Source: Planoprotostelium fungivorum
Taxonomy: Eukaryota > Evosea > Variosea > Cavosteliida > Cavosteliaceae
Assembly: GCA_003024175.1 (NCBI GenBank)
Contig: MDYQ01000037.1
Coordinates: 96,712 to 160,711, forward strand
DNA: 64,000 nt
Direction: 5' to 3'
Each line of letters begins with the position of its first letter. Position 1 is the stretch's first letter. Below, in pieces: positions 34,615-45,100 of this stretch. Below the pieces are notes generated by a model. It saw nothing but the letters and a program-made list of their open reading frames with translations, was not told the origin of the DNA and did not search any database. The position numbers were made by a program, and so were the translations under genes.

Positions 34615-37046
34615 TGTACGCACGTTTCATCTACATCTTGCTCATCTGCATCCTGGCGGTGGAGGGTTTCTCTTCCCACCACAGGATCGTTACAGTCGGC
34701 TCTTCATCTAAAAACCGAAAGAGTGAGAGGAAATATAGACGTGGATTGATCCCGGGTGCAGGACAGGACTTGAGCGACCGTTACTTCACTCAGAAGGTCA
34801 ATCACGATGATCCCAACAGTAGAACTTTCTCTCAAAGATACTGGGTGAACGACATGTTCTCTGGCGGTCCAAACTCTCCCATTTTTCGTGAGATCTCTAA
34901 ATCTGCTTGGCTCATCTGACCGATTCAATCAGTTTATGTTGGTGGAGAGGTCACTTTAGATTACACGTCTGTGACCAATACCGAATGGGTTAGACAGGCC
35001 GAGAAGAACAATGGAACCGTGGTATCCCTCGAACATCGGTACTTTGGCTCTTCACAGCCCAACTCTGATCTGAGTGATCTCACTTATTTGACCGTCAATC
35101 AAGCCATGAATGACGCGACGGATTTCATTAAATGGTTCAAATCGTCCACCAATTCTCCGTGTGAGTCAGAGAGCCCAAGACGATGGACATCGACTTACCT
35201 CATACAGCCTCTCCCGTCATCACCGTCGGTTCTTCTTACGGAGCGAACCTCGCCTCTTGGCTTCGCATCAAGGTGAGACACCATCCTCTAAAGATCCGAA
35301 TCCTAAAAATGGGAACAGTATGCCAGCACGTTCACTGCCTCCATCGCCTCTTCTGCCCCAGTTCAACTCGTCAAAGACTTTTCAAACTATTACGTTCAAG
35401 TGTCCACCTCCATCAACAGCATGACGGGCTCCACCACCTGCACTGCCAACATCAGACAGGCCATGACCTCTCTCGAAGCCCTCATGAACGTCGATTCCAA
35501 CAGCGACACCATCACGAGCAAGTTTGGACTGTGCTACACCTTGGACTCCACTTCGTTAGAGAAGGGCGTCCTCGTTGCCAATCTGAACGAGATCTGGTCC
35601 TCGGCGGTGCAGTACAATTACGCGAGCAAGATCACAGACTACTGTGGTGTCATGGGTCGCAGCCAATATTCAGGCGTAGACAACCTCGCAGAAGTCAACC
35701 GAAGGGAGATGTCGAGTGATCAGAGGTCCTGCCTCAACTCTGCCTACGATTCTCTCATCTCCTTCTACCGCAACATCGTCATCGACCCAAACAGCTACGT
35801 GGGATACAGACAGTACTTCTATCTACAATGCTCCCAGATCGGTCTCTTCATCACCACCGGGGTGTGTCCATCATCATCATCGTCGCGTCTCATCACCCGC
35901 AGTCGACTTCGCAGCCCTTCGGTACGTTAGCACCGGTGTCCCTCTACAACGCTCAGTGCAGAGACGTCTTCAATTCTGTCAGCCCGGACGCCTCGATCGC
36001 CTCGTTCAACTCCATCTTTGGAGGTAACAACCCACTGTCTGTGGGGGCGAGCAACATCCTCTACAGCAACGGAGCTCTAGACCCATGGAGGGCTCAGTCC
36101 ATCACGGTCAGTCTCAGCGGAAGCCTCTTAGCCTATTCTATCGATGGATACGGACACTCTGCCGATCTGTACCCTGCCACGGATGGAGGCTCCATTCAGG
36201 TTCAACAGACAGCCATGGAGAGGACGATCACTCAGTTCATCAAGGCCGGAGCATCTACAACGAAGGCGACCGGTGCCCCCAGCACGACTTCGTCTACAAC
36301 GAGTAAGGCGGCGACCACCTCGTCTACAACGAGCAGGGTGGCGAGTACTTCATCCACAACGAGCAAGGCGGCGAGTACATCGGCTGCGGCAAGTACGTCG
36401 GCTCCGTCTGCCTCTACAGGAGTGAAGGCTAGCTTCTGTCCGGATACCCTCTATGTCTGTGGGGGTGCCTGTTACTCTGACACTCAGTACTGGTGAGGTC
36501 ACTTTCTGTGCCTTCGCACGTGCTCACATCAACAGTTGCATCAATGGAGGATTGGTTCAGATCTCCTTCTGTCCTTCTGCGAGTCCATCACCTTCGACTC
36601 AGAAGACAACATCAACCGTCAGCACTGTCTCTCCCACCACAAGGGCTACAACCAGTTCTACAACGAGCAGCTCTACAACCAGCAGTTCCAGCAGTTCTAC
36701 AAAGAATCCATCTACAACCAGCAGTTCCACAACGAGCAGCTCCAAGAGTACATCGAGTGTGTCACCCACGACTTCATCTACAACGACCAGCCTGTCCCCC
36801 GCCATCAGCACCGTCAGCGCTCTACAACCCGCCACCTGTTCCACCAACGCCTGCGGTGCCTCCAAGTGCTGCCCCGACGACCGAACGAAGCAGAACACGT
36901 GCTACTCCCCCAACGCCTACCAGTGTCTCTTGGATGACTACAACGCCAAGACTTATCTCTGTGGTCTGGGCACCTCCAGCTGCAACGGCCAGTGCTACCA
37001 GAACAACATCTACTACTGCAAGAACGGTGTCATCTCTCAGAAGTAA
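34615..37046 (+). CDS. S28 serine peptidase fused to mucin-like linkers and Cys-rich modules
   Basis: About six exons. Signal peptide MYARFIYILLICILAVEGF; then RYFTQKVNHDDPNSRTFSQR, YWVNDMFSGGPNSPIF, VVSLEHRYFGSSQPN, the nucleophile motif ITVGSSYGANLASW, ASIASSAPVQLVKDF, CGVMGRSQYSGV, the Asp motif LYSNGALDPWRAQS and the His motif YSIDGYGHSADLYP. The peptidase thus has its full triad. After it comes a feature absent from the neighbouring S28 protein: a Ser/Thr/Ala linker, a cysteine module (FCPDTLYVCGGACYSDTQY), a second long Ser/Thr linker, and a final Cys-rich module with CCPDDRTKQNTCYSPNAYQC and CNGQCYQNNIYYC. The linkers suggest O-glycosylated stalks; the modules may bind carbohydrate. 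Both suggestions are inference. Confidence 0.9.
36250..36765 (+). repeat. Coding minisatellites encoding Ser/Thr linkers
   Basis: Two arrays inside the peptidase fusion gene. Around 36270-36400, near-repeats of ACCTCGTCTACAACGAG with GGCGGCGAG spacers encode TTSSTTSKAA-type units. Around 36600-36765, repeats built on AGCAGTTCTACAAC encode STTSSST units. The DNA-level regularity implies expansion by slippage or unequal exchange. Confidence 0.75.
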
Positions 37047-37170
37047 AGAGTCTTAGAAGTAGTATAAAGAGTCTTAGAAGTAGTATAAAGAGTCTTAGAA
37101 GTAGTGTAAAGAGTCTTCTATAGAAGCGAAAGAGTAAAAGAGTCTTAGGAGTGAAAGAAAGAGTCTTCTA
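37046..37170. repeat. 21-bp tandem repeat filling a convergent intergenic gap
   Basis: The unit AAAGAGTCTTAGAAGTAGTAT occurs about three times almost perfectly from 37047, then decays into AAAGAGTCTT-containing variants to 37170. The array occupies the whole space between the stop of the peptidase fusion gene and the stop of the dioxygenase gene, and the latter's TAG lies in the last unit. Confidence 0.9.
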
Positions 37171-38639
37171 ATGCCCGTTGGCGTGTAGGATGGAATATCC
37201 TTTATCGATGACGTCGAATCCTGCCCCGTAATACGAATCCCAGTCGAATTCGGAGGAAAAGTTTTCCTTTCCAAAGGCATCGAACATCCTTCGCGTGTCT
37301 TCTACGGCCTCTCCTGCTCCTCCCTTCTTCTCTGCCTCCATCATGATGACGGACGACTCCCCTCCTCTCTCTTTCAAGTCCTTCAGACTCTCTCCTACGC
37401 TTCTCGTCTGTTCGTGTGAGACGTAGAGGACGGAGTTGACTCACGTGTTGCTCGTGTTCTTCGATGCTGTGGGGTGTCACTTTTCCGTGTTTCTCTTCTA
37501 ATTCTTCTGCGGTCTTACACGTTCCTCCTGTTCTTTGTTAGACATCCGTGAGATGTTCAGATGAAGAGGATGTTGATGACAGATGGAATGTGATCGATGA
37601 TGCGATGAGTGAGACTGACCCTGACCAAAGATTCTGCCATCCATTCGGATGTATGTGGAGATGTGACGGAACGTGATACTTAACCTCTCATACTTGTAAG
37701 CGATCTTCGTCCCTATCGTCCTTCCTTCCTTGTTGATGGCGTGCAGCCACTTTCGGTTGCTCTCCCATCCCAGAACGAAGAGAGAATTGTGCGTCAGTGG
37801 TACATTTTCCACGACAGACGGCTGTCGTTCTTCAGTATAAATAAAGAAGAGGATGGATCACCTTCGTCTTGTCTGTGGACTTCTTCCTCAATTTCATGAT
37901 TCGAGGCTCTTTCCACGTGTTGTCCGGGTTGTACAGACTCAAATTGACGATGCTGCTCCCTTTACAAATGTCTAACGTCTTGTCTGTGTGCTCTCCGATA
38001 TTATCACTTCCATCACGGTACACCTTGACTCGCATGAGTGACGAGTGCATTCGGATGAAACACCTGAATCAGTGCATGATTGAGGGGCTGACGCAGTACC
38101 TTCTCCAAATGAATTCGGATCCTATCTACCTGTGAAGGATCAGGAGAGAAGAGTAAGTCGACCTACGGTGGGTGTGAAGGGGTAGGTTTTAGGATGAATA
38201 TCTACAGGATGACGGTACAAGGGTGTGGTTCCATCGGGGGACACGGATGTTTGAATGCAAACCAGACGAGGTACCTTTCATCATCAGGGGAATCGTTGAT
38301 GCGGAGGGATCTCACTTCGTTTCCTTTCATCAACATGCTGCCCCATCCGCACTCATTTCTCAAGAGGTTGAATGTGTTCTGTTCCAGTTCCTCTGGTAGA
38401 ACCTTCGCAAGAATATATTAGATGATTAGATGGAAAAGGTTCAATACATTTTGAAGGATGTGGCTATCTCCAGCTGCGAGTTGATTCTGAGCTTCCATGT
38501 GAGCCAGTGCGGTGATGTGATACACAACCGTCCGGACAAATTTTTCCCGACCGGAACGCTCCTTCAGCGAAAGTATGGAATGATGAGGCAAAACTATCTC
38601 GCCAGAAAGCTGCAATAGCTTATCTTTCGACTTCATCAC
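37168..38639 (-). CDS. AlkB-like 2-oxoglutarate/Fe(II) dioxygenase
   Basis: About eight exons. The N-terminal exon starts MMKSKDKLLQLSGEIVLPHH. Core motifs: LRNECGWGSMLMKGNEVRSL, LEKVLRQPLNHALIQ, VYRDGSDNIGEHTDKTLDI with the H-x-D iron ligands, SIVNLSLYNPDNTW, then SLFVLGWESNRKWLHAI with the third iron-ligand His and YERLSITFR with the Arg that binds 2-oxoglutarate. These match the double-stranded beta-helix core of ALKBH-type enzymes, which oxidatively remove alkyl groups from nucleic acids or proteins. A C-terminal extension (VEDTRRMFDAFGKENFSSEF) is not part of the core. The substrate is unknown. The long intron at about 38130-38270 and a 39-bp intron near 38035 are inferred from frame. 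Confidence 0.85.
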
Positions 38640-38801
38640 AATGGGTAGTAGTCGTGGCTGAAACCTAGGAGATTTCGAAGCTGTGGCAGTCTGGAGCCGA
38701 ACTATGTTTTGTTATGGTCACTTGTTCAGACCTTTTTTGATGTATCAATGCGGTAGATGCCTGGCACTTACATCACTCGGGCTTTCGCTCACCTTCGTGT
38801 G

Positions 38802-38929
38802 TATTGTGCAGCCCAAGCGAATGCTCACGTTTTTTCAATTCGCGGTATGATAACGCAAAATCACTATGGATAGTCGTCTTCTTAACGCGCTTTTTAAAAA
38901 ATGTGAGCATTCGCTTGGGCCGCACAATA
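38802..38929. mobile_element. 124-bp MITE-like element with long terminal inverted repeats
   Basis: The left end, TTGTGCAGCCCAAGCGAATG from 38804, is repeated as an inverted copy ending at 38927 (TTGTGCGGCCCAAGCGAATG on the opposite strand). The arms match over about 32 bp with two mismatches. The element is 124 bp, is AT-rich inside, has no coding capacity, and is flanked by TA on both sides (38802-38803 and 38928-38929), as expected of a Tc1/mariner-type target duplication. No second copy was found in this window, so its mobility is inferred from structure only. Confidence 0.7.
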
Positions 38930-39110
38930 TCAACGGCTATAATGTATTCATGTCCGAACAACAGAAGGACGATGAAATTCCATATCTCGATATTTAGCTT
39001 TTGGTCACAATATCTAATACAAAGACAAGAGAGAAGAGGGAAGAGGGTGAAGGTGAAAGAGAAGGACAGAGAGCTGAGACACATCGATTGACATTGTACA
39101 TTCATTGGCG

Positions 39111-39486
39111 ATGATCTTGAAGTCACCCAACAACCGCGTGAGGACGTGACACGATTACGGGAGAATTGTTCGCCTGTCTGGATGATGTAAGAATTTCCCA
39201 TCCTTTCGAGGAAGTCAGCTCACATCAGCATCTCACCATCAGCATCAGCATCGTGACACTCATCACCGTGAGTTGCGTCACTTACGATCGTTTCATATCA
39301 TATGAACAGATGATCATCGACAGAAAAGCTGTGCCTCACATTTATCGTGAGATAGACTCTATGGCACTCCCTTCCACAGTTCCTTCACCGCCTCCTCATC
39401 GTGAGCCCACGGGGCCCTCCCCTTCCTACATCGGTAACGAGCTTCCCTCTGGCACCACCGCGCTCTCTTCTAACTCCTCCAGATAG
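39111..39486 (+). CDS. Possible small gene, unknown
   Basis: A model with ATG at 39111 gives MILKSPNNR, an intron to the GAAGTC near 39210, then SSHQHLTISISIVTLIT, a 43-bp GTGAGT...CAG intron, and an exon reading MIIDRKAVPHIYREIDS, SPPPHREPTGPSPSYIGNEL and SGTTALSSNSSR. The last exon has coding-like composition (Pro/Ser-rich tail). The first exon and start are uncertain. No family was recognised. It lies between the MITE-like element and the succinyl-CoA ligase gene. Confidence 0.35.
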
Positions 39487-39558
39487 TTGCCATCTTCTCG
39501 ACTTCTTTATCCCACCCACCATATGATCTGCAACAATTGGAAGTGACAACCACTCACG

Positions 39559-39936
39559 ATGACGACGGAGGATATACGACGTTTAGTCTCTATCTACAGC
39601 GTTGTAGATGTATATCCTCTAGAACACTCTCCGTCTATTGAGCTAAAGATTGGCCTCGGCAATCCCTTGTGTATGAGATGTCGGACATCGAATCGATGGA
39701 ACATACTTCTGATTCAGGATGTTGGTGATCAGAGGATGTCATTTGATGCACTTTTACTGGTGTTCTTGTTGGCTCTAATGGTTCTCGAGTATTTGAACAC
39801 TCGAACTCGCACTCGAGACCGAAACTGTTGCCTACGAGTACAAGTATTGGGCGAGATTAAGAAGGTACAGCCAGCCTGGCATTATCCAATGAACAACAAA
39901 TCGATCGCTTCAATTGTCCTCAAGAGAGGCGTTTGA
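39559..39936 (+). CDS. Weak open frame with one hydrophobic segment
   Basis: A 125-codon frame that contains one possible membrane segment (FDALLLVFLLALMVLEYL) near residue 65 followed by Arg/Thr-rich sequence. There are no splice partners, no family match and ordinary composition. It is listed only because the 39487-40049 gap holds nothing better; it may not be a gene. Confidence 0.2.
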   Translation: MTTEDIRRLVSIYSVVDVYPLEHSPSIELKIGLGNPLCMRCRTSNRWNILLIQDVGDQRMSFDALLLVFLLALMVLEYLNTRTRTRDRNCCLRVQVLGEIKKVQPAWHYPMNNKSIASIVLKRGV

Positions 39937-40049
39937 AGGTTGAATTTGTAAAGAGAGGCGTTGAAATTGGGTATTTCTCCGGGTAACCCGTATTGCCAAA
40001 ATATTGGACGGGCCTCTCCGACCTCATTCGATCTCTCGGCTCCTCCATC

Positions 40050-41209
40050 ATGCACAGACTCTCTTTAGGATTAAGAGGTGCTCAACTCCCTCTCTCAAGA
40101 TCTTTTGCCACTGCCTCAGGCACAGGAGCACATGTTCTAATCAACAGGAACACTAAAGTTATCTGCCAAGGTCTGACCGGAAAGCAGGTCAATCTCTCGT
40201 TGTCCTCTTCTTGATCTTCTCTTAATTATCAGTCTCTCTGAAAGTATGATAGGGTGCATTCCACAGCCAACAGGCCATCGACTACGGAACCAAGATGGTC
40301 GGAGGAGTCTCTCCTGGAAAGGGTGGAAAGACTCACTTGAACCTTCCCGTTTTCAACACAGTTGCTGAGGTGAAATCACATCTCTAAGACGATACACGTG
40401 GCACTGACATGACCCAGGCCGTGAAGGAGACAGGAGCAGATGCCACCGTTATCTACGTTCCTCCCCCTGCTGCTGCTGCCGCCATCATCGAAGCCATCGA
40501 GGCCGAGATTCCCCTGGCTGTCTGCATCACAGAAGGAATCCCCCAACACGACATGGTCAAGGTGAAGAGGTTACTCACAGCTCCCGGCTGCAAGACGAGA
40601 CTCATCGGTCCCAACTGCCCCGGAATCATCAAGCCAGGAGAATGCAAGATTGGTATCATGCCCGGACACATCCACAAGGCAGGAAAGATTGGAGTCGTCT
40701 CCAGATCTGGAACACTCACCTACGAGGCCGTCGCTCAGACCACCGCCGTAGGACTTGGACAGTCCACCTGTGTGGGTATCGGTGGTGACCCATTCAACGG
40801 CACAAACTTTGTCGATGTCCTCAAGCTCTTCGCTGAGGATCCCGAGACCGAGGGTGAGACTCCATCTTCTCATCTCCATCATTCATTTCCACATTTCGTG
40901 AGATTCGATCATCACTGATTCTCCACAGGAGTCATCCTGATCGGAGAGATTGGAGGATCTGCTGAGGAGGAGGCCGCCGCTTGGATCGCTGCCAACATGA
41001 GAAACAAGCCCGTCGTCTCTTTCATCGCCGGAAGAACTGCTCCCCCAGGCCGTCGCATGGGACACGCTGGTGCCATCATCAGCGGAGGCCAAGGTGGTGC
41101 CGAGGACAAGATCAACGCCCTGAAGCAGGCCGGAGTCCACATCTCTCCCTCACCAGCCAGACTGGGTACCACCATGCTCCAAGTCATGAAGGACCTTGGA
41201 AAGGCATAG
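40050..41209 (+). CDS. SUCLG1: Succinyl-CoA ligase alpha subunit, mitochondrial
   Basis: Four exons encode about 320 residues. An Arg/Ser-rich targeting sequence ([20 protein letters not shown]) precedes [20 protein letters not shown], the CoA-binding region. Then follow [100 protein letters not shown] and the active-site His region [20 protein letters not shown], where the final His is the one phosphorylated in catalysis. The enzyme makes ATP or GTP from succinyl-CoA in the TCA cycle. Strong C-ending codon use suggests high expression. The start was chosen because the presequence begins there. Confidence 0.97.
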
Positions 41210-41417
41210 ATAAATGAACTCGTGATGCTACCCTCTGTGCTATCTTCTACACGGACGTCTGTGCTGCTAAATGGGTGAGACTTTGATAATTGAATGGTTA
41301 TGCTTCCTGGAATGCGTTCTCTTCCGAAGGAATCACACGCTCGGTTGTAGACCTCAAATTCATCATCCTATCGCGAATTACCAACTCATCCTATCGCGAA
41401 TCACCAACACATCAGAG

Positions 41418-42030
41418 ATGGCATCCGAGAGTATTTCAGTTACTACGTCCGATGACCAAACAATTCAACTATCTCGTAAGCATGCACAGATGTCCCAGAC
41501 TATAAATTCGATGTTGGAAGGTTAGAATTGATAGATCAACCCATTCACTACTGAACATACGGATTAGACTCCGTCGGTGCCGATCAAGAGGCAATTCCTC
41601 TCCCGAATGTCTCTTCAGAAGTTCTGAAGAAGGTCATAGATTGGTGTACCCACCATGAGAATGATCCTGCACCAGTAGAGAAGGTCAAGAAATTGAATAA
41701 GAAGAGGGAGTACAAAGCGAAGAATTCAACCATTTCGGACGAATGGGACAAGAACTTCGTAAATGCCGAGTTGCGTGTCATCGTGGACATTTTGCTCGCA
41801 GCTAACTACTTGGACGTCAAGGGTCTGTTCGAACTAATGTGCAAGCACATCGCCAACGAACTAAAAGGTGATTGATCAAATCATTCACTCTATCTTCAAT
41901 GCACTGATGATGTATGATAGGCAAGACCCCAGATCAGATAAGAGAACGCTTCGGCATCCAAGACGACCTCACTGAAGAAGACAAGGCCGCCATGCGAAAG
42001 GCTTGGGGTGCTACTAAGAACGATTCGTAA
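41418..42030 (+). CDS. SKP1: SKP1, SCF ubiquitin-ligase adaptor
   Basis: Three exons encode about 165 residues. MASESISVTTSDDQTIQLSR opens the BTB-like fold. Then follow IPLPNVSSEVLKKVIDWCTH, the VNAELRVIVDILLAANYLDV block, the F-box contact helix LFELMCKHIANELK and the C-terminal KTPDQIRERFGIQDDLTEED. SKP1 bridges cullin-1 to F-box proteins. The usual WCxxK C-terminal tail is replaced by AMRKAWGATKNDS. The proline hydroxylated in Dictyostelium Skp1 lies in this late region (family K-T-P), and KTPDQI is conserved here. An AATAAA at 42041-42046 is the likely poly(A) signal. Confidence 0.96.
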
Positions 42031-42040
42031 TCTTCTGTTC

Positions 42041-42046
42041 AATAAA
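42041..42046 (+). promoter_or_regulatory. AATAAA poly(A) signal of SKP1
   Basis: The hexamer starts 11 bp after the SKP1 stop codon. Confidence 0.6.
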
Positions 42047-42121
42047 TTTAGAAAGAGAACCTCGTCTCTCACTGGTGCGACCTCAGAGACAAAAGAATCA
42101 ACAATTCATTTATCACAATGC

Positions 42122-45100
42122 CTACAGCTTGAACGTGGGAGATCTCGGTCCCAGCTGATCGACGGACAGAGCAGAATAGACCAATTCCAACCACGAAGAG
42201 ATGAACCTTCTACTGTCCCTAGGATCGATGATCTCCTCCACATCAAAGTGCTCGGCCGAATTGAATGGATCCTCTAACGCATTCAACTTTCTGTCCTCCT
42301 TCAGAGTTGATCCTCTTTTTTCCTCACCGATTCAACTCTCTCACTCGCTGTTCACGCAGCTGAGGGTCTCGAATGGACTCCAGCTCTGTCTTGAAGGCAG
42401 CCTCCACACCTCCCTCTAACGGTAGACTTCCCCAGTTGCCTGACGGCCAGGCCACTCGGATGTTCGGCCGCCTGACTTTCTATCAGTCCGAACTTTTATG
42501 AAGATGTAGACGTCAGTGAGAGGATGGTGTACCTGTTGTTCAGGAGAGCAGCTCCAGCCACACCGAATGCCCTCCTGACAATGATGCTGTACTGTGGCAC
42601 ACGAGAAGAGAATAGAGAAGAGATCAATTTGGATCCCTGTCGAATGACCGAAGTCCTCTCGCTCTCTGATCCGACTAAGAATCCGGGCATGTCCACGACG
42701 TTGATCAGTGGCAGACGGAATAAATCACAGACCTACCCCTTCTTGAATGAAGGACAACGGCAAGTCCTTCACCTCAATGTGTCTCCTGAGTTTCTCACAA
42801 GCGAGGGAAGTGAGAGCACCACCGTAGAACGTGGAGTCCGATGCGATGACTCCAACAGAATAACCGTCGATTCTGGCCAGACCAACTACCGCTGGATGGC
42901 CCCAGCTCTGTCCGATCTCGAAGAAGGTGTCGCGGTCCACGATCATCTCGATCAGCTTCCTGACATCGAACGTCTGGTTCTTGCCCTTGGGAATGATGCT
43001 CAATAGCCCCTCTTCTCGTCTGTGGGGTTGTCAGTCAGAGAGAAGAACGAGGTGGTACCTGTTGGGTGGATCTTGGCTCTTGGTGTCTCGGGAGGGTAGT
43101 TGCCACACGTTGGATGGCATGAAGGAGAGGAACCTTCGGATGTGTTCGAAGGCTTCCTTCTCACTCTCTACGACTTGATCTACGCTTCCGTTCGTACCGT
43201 GAATCTATCGGTCGTCCGTCAGCTGCTTGATCTGGAACACACCTGAGCTCCTCCCAATTGATTCTTATCCAGGTTCTCTCCGGTGGCTTTGATCACCACA
43301 GGTGGTCCCGCCACAAACATCTACATCAGGATGAATGCCCATCCCTCTTCTCAGACGTCACCTGACTCAGTCCAGATACCATGACGGAGAAATGACAGAC
43401 CATGGCCTTCAATGCACCCAGACCCACCACTGGGCCCAATAGTGCACAGCAGATGGGGACCTACGTCGGTCAGCATGGATGTCTGTGGATGGATCACCTC
43501 TGATAGCATGGCCATGGTAGAATGAAAGCCAGGGAGCATGGGAACGTAACTGTATCCCATGTTGATGTACGTTGCGACTGATCCACCACCGCTGGAACCT
43601 ACAGAATGTGAATCCATGGATGGAACGTTCGATCAATGATGACACACCATCCAACAGACGAACGAGAGGAATGCGAAGGGTCCACGCCATCTGCTCCGTG
43701 TAGACACTCTTTCTGTGTCGGCTTCCGTCTGAATGCCCTCCTCCTCTTCTCAGTCTCATCCCACCAATTCTTCTCACCTCTGACCGTAAAATCATCTCCG
43801 CTGATCATGACCCACCTACCCCCCACTCTCCCTCTTCCCGATACATTGTTCGCCGCTGTGAATCCCTTCTTCTGTTCATCATCAACTCCGAATTCAAAGA
43901 CGAAACGAAGAATCACGTTAGTCTGTCCAGCGAAAGAACCCAGTTCGATGAAGGTGTCGTGGGGGATGATCTCGGCTTCATCGTCGATGGTGAGAGATCT
44001 CGGTTCTTCTGAATTGATAGATCGATCCAACAGGTGCATCATCCTCTGTCTGACGTTCAATTTGCCCTGCTGTCTCTGTCTGCTCGTTCCTCTCTCTCCT
44101 CCCATCTTCATGGCCTCCCTCCTTCTCTTCTGCATCTCTTCGATCTGTTCTCCTTCATCTCTCTATCCTTCCACTCTCTTACCGATGATCCCCAATCCTC
44201 TTTCTCCTCTTCTCTTTCTCTTCCCTCTTCTCTGTTCTCTTCTCCGTTCTCTTCTCTGTTCTCTCCTCCTTCTCTTTTCATCGTCACCATGATCTGTCCA
44301 GGCTGTACTGTATCTCCCTCTCTCACAACGACTCCATCGATGGTGGCATCCATTGTTGATCGAATGGATGTCTCCATCTTCATGGCGGATAAGGTTAAGA
44401 GGACTTGTCCCTTCTTCACGCGTTGTCCCTTCTTCACTTGGATCTTACTGACCGACGCTCCGCTCTTGGCTGCAATCACTTCCACATCTTTCTTCATTCT
44501 TTCCAACCCTTCGGAACTAACACTCTATCAATCGAACGTCAAGTTAGATCCAATACCGTTGAGAGATTACCGGTATCTTTGTCTTGTCTTTCGTGTGTCT
44601 CCTCTTCATACTCTCATTGGTGTGTTGTAATGCATCCCAGTGGTGGGTGATGAAGGAAGTGTTGACATCGTACGTCTTCACTTCTTGTCTCTCCACGATA
44701 TTGATCAACAACTGAGATGTTCAGAGTGTAGATTGATAGAATAGACACCTCTAGGTTGGTATCGACACCTTCTACGAGAGAATCTAAGAGGGCACTCTTC
44801 ATCTTGATAAGACAGGAGGGGAAAGTATCTGAGCGAGTGATCACTTTCATGATCAGTGGGTCGAAGAAAGGAGAGACCTAATGTCGATTGGTCTCAAACG
44901 ACACATGAACATTTCGTGGATGAACGTGCAGTTGTTTTGACATCTCACCTTCATGTTCTGATATCCACAACCATCCACTCGTATTCCAGGTCCTAATCGA
45001 ATATGAGTATACAGTGTATTGTCTTATCCTCTTATTTACGATGCATTATTCTGTCTATCCACCTCACCTGATGGTTCTTTGTAAAGATGGATCACTCCAT

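Noticed and set aside
36599-36898. Minus-strand Val/Leu-rich frame
   Set aside because: Antisense translation of the Ser/Thr linker repeat of the peptidase fusion gene.
38773-39201. Minus-strand ORF of 142 codons across the MITE
   Set aside because: It runs through the inverted repeats and lacks any family match or splice logic.
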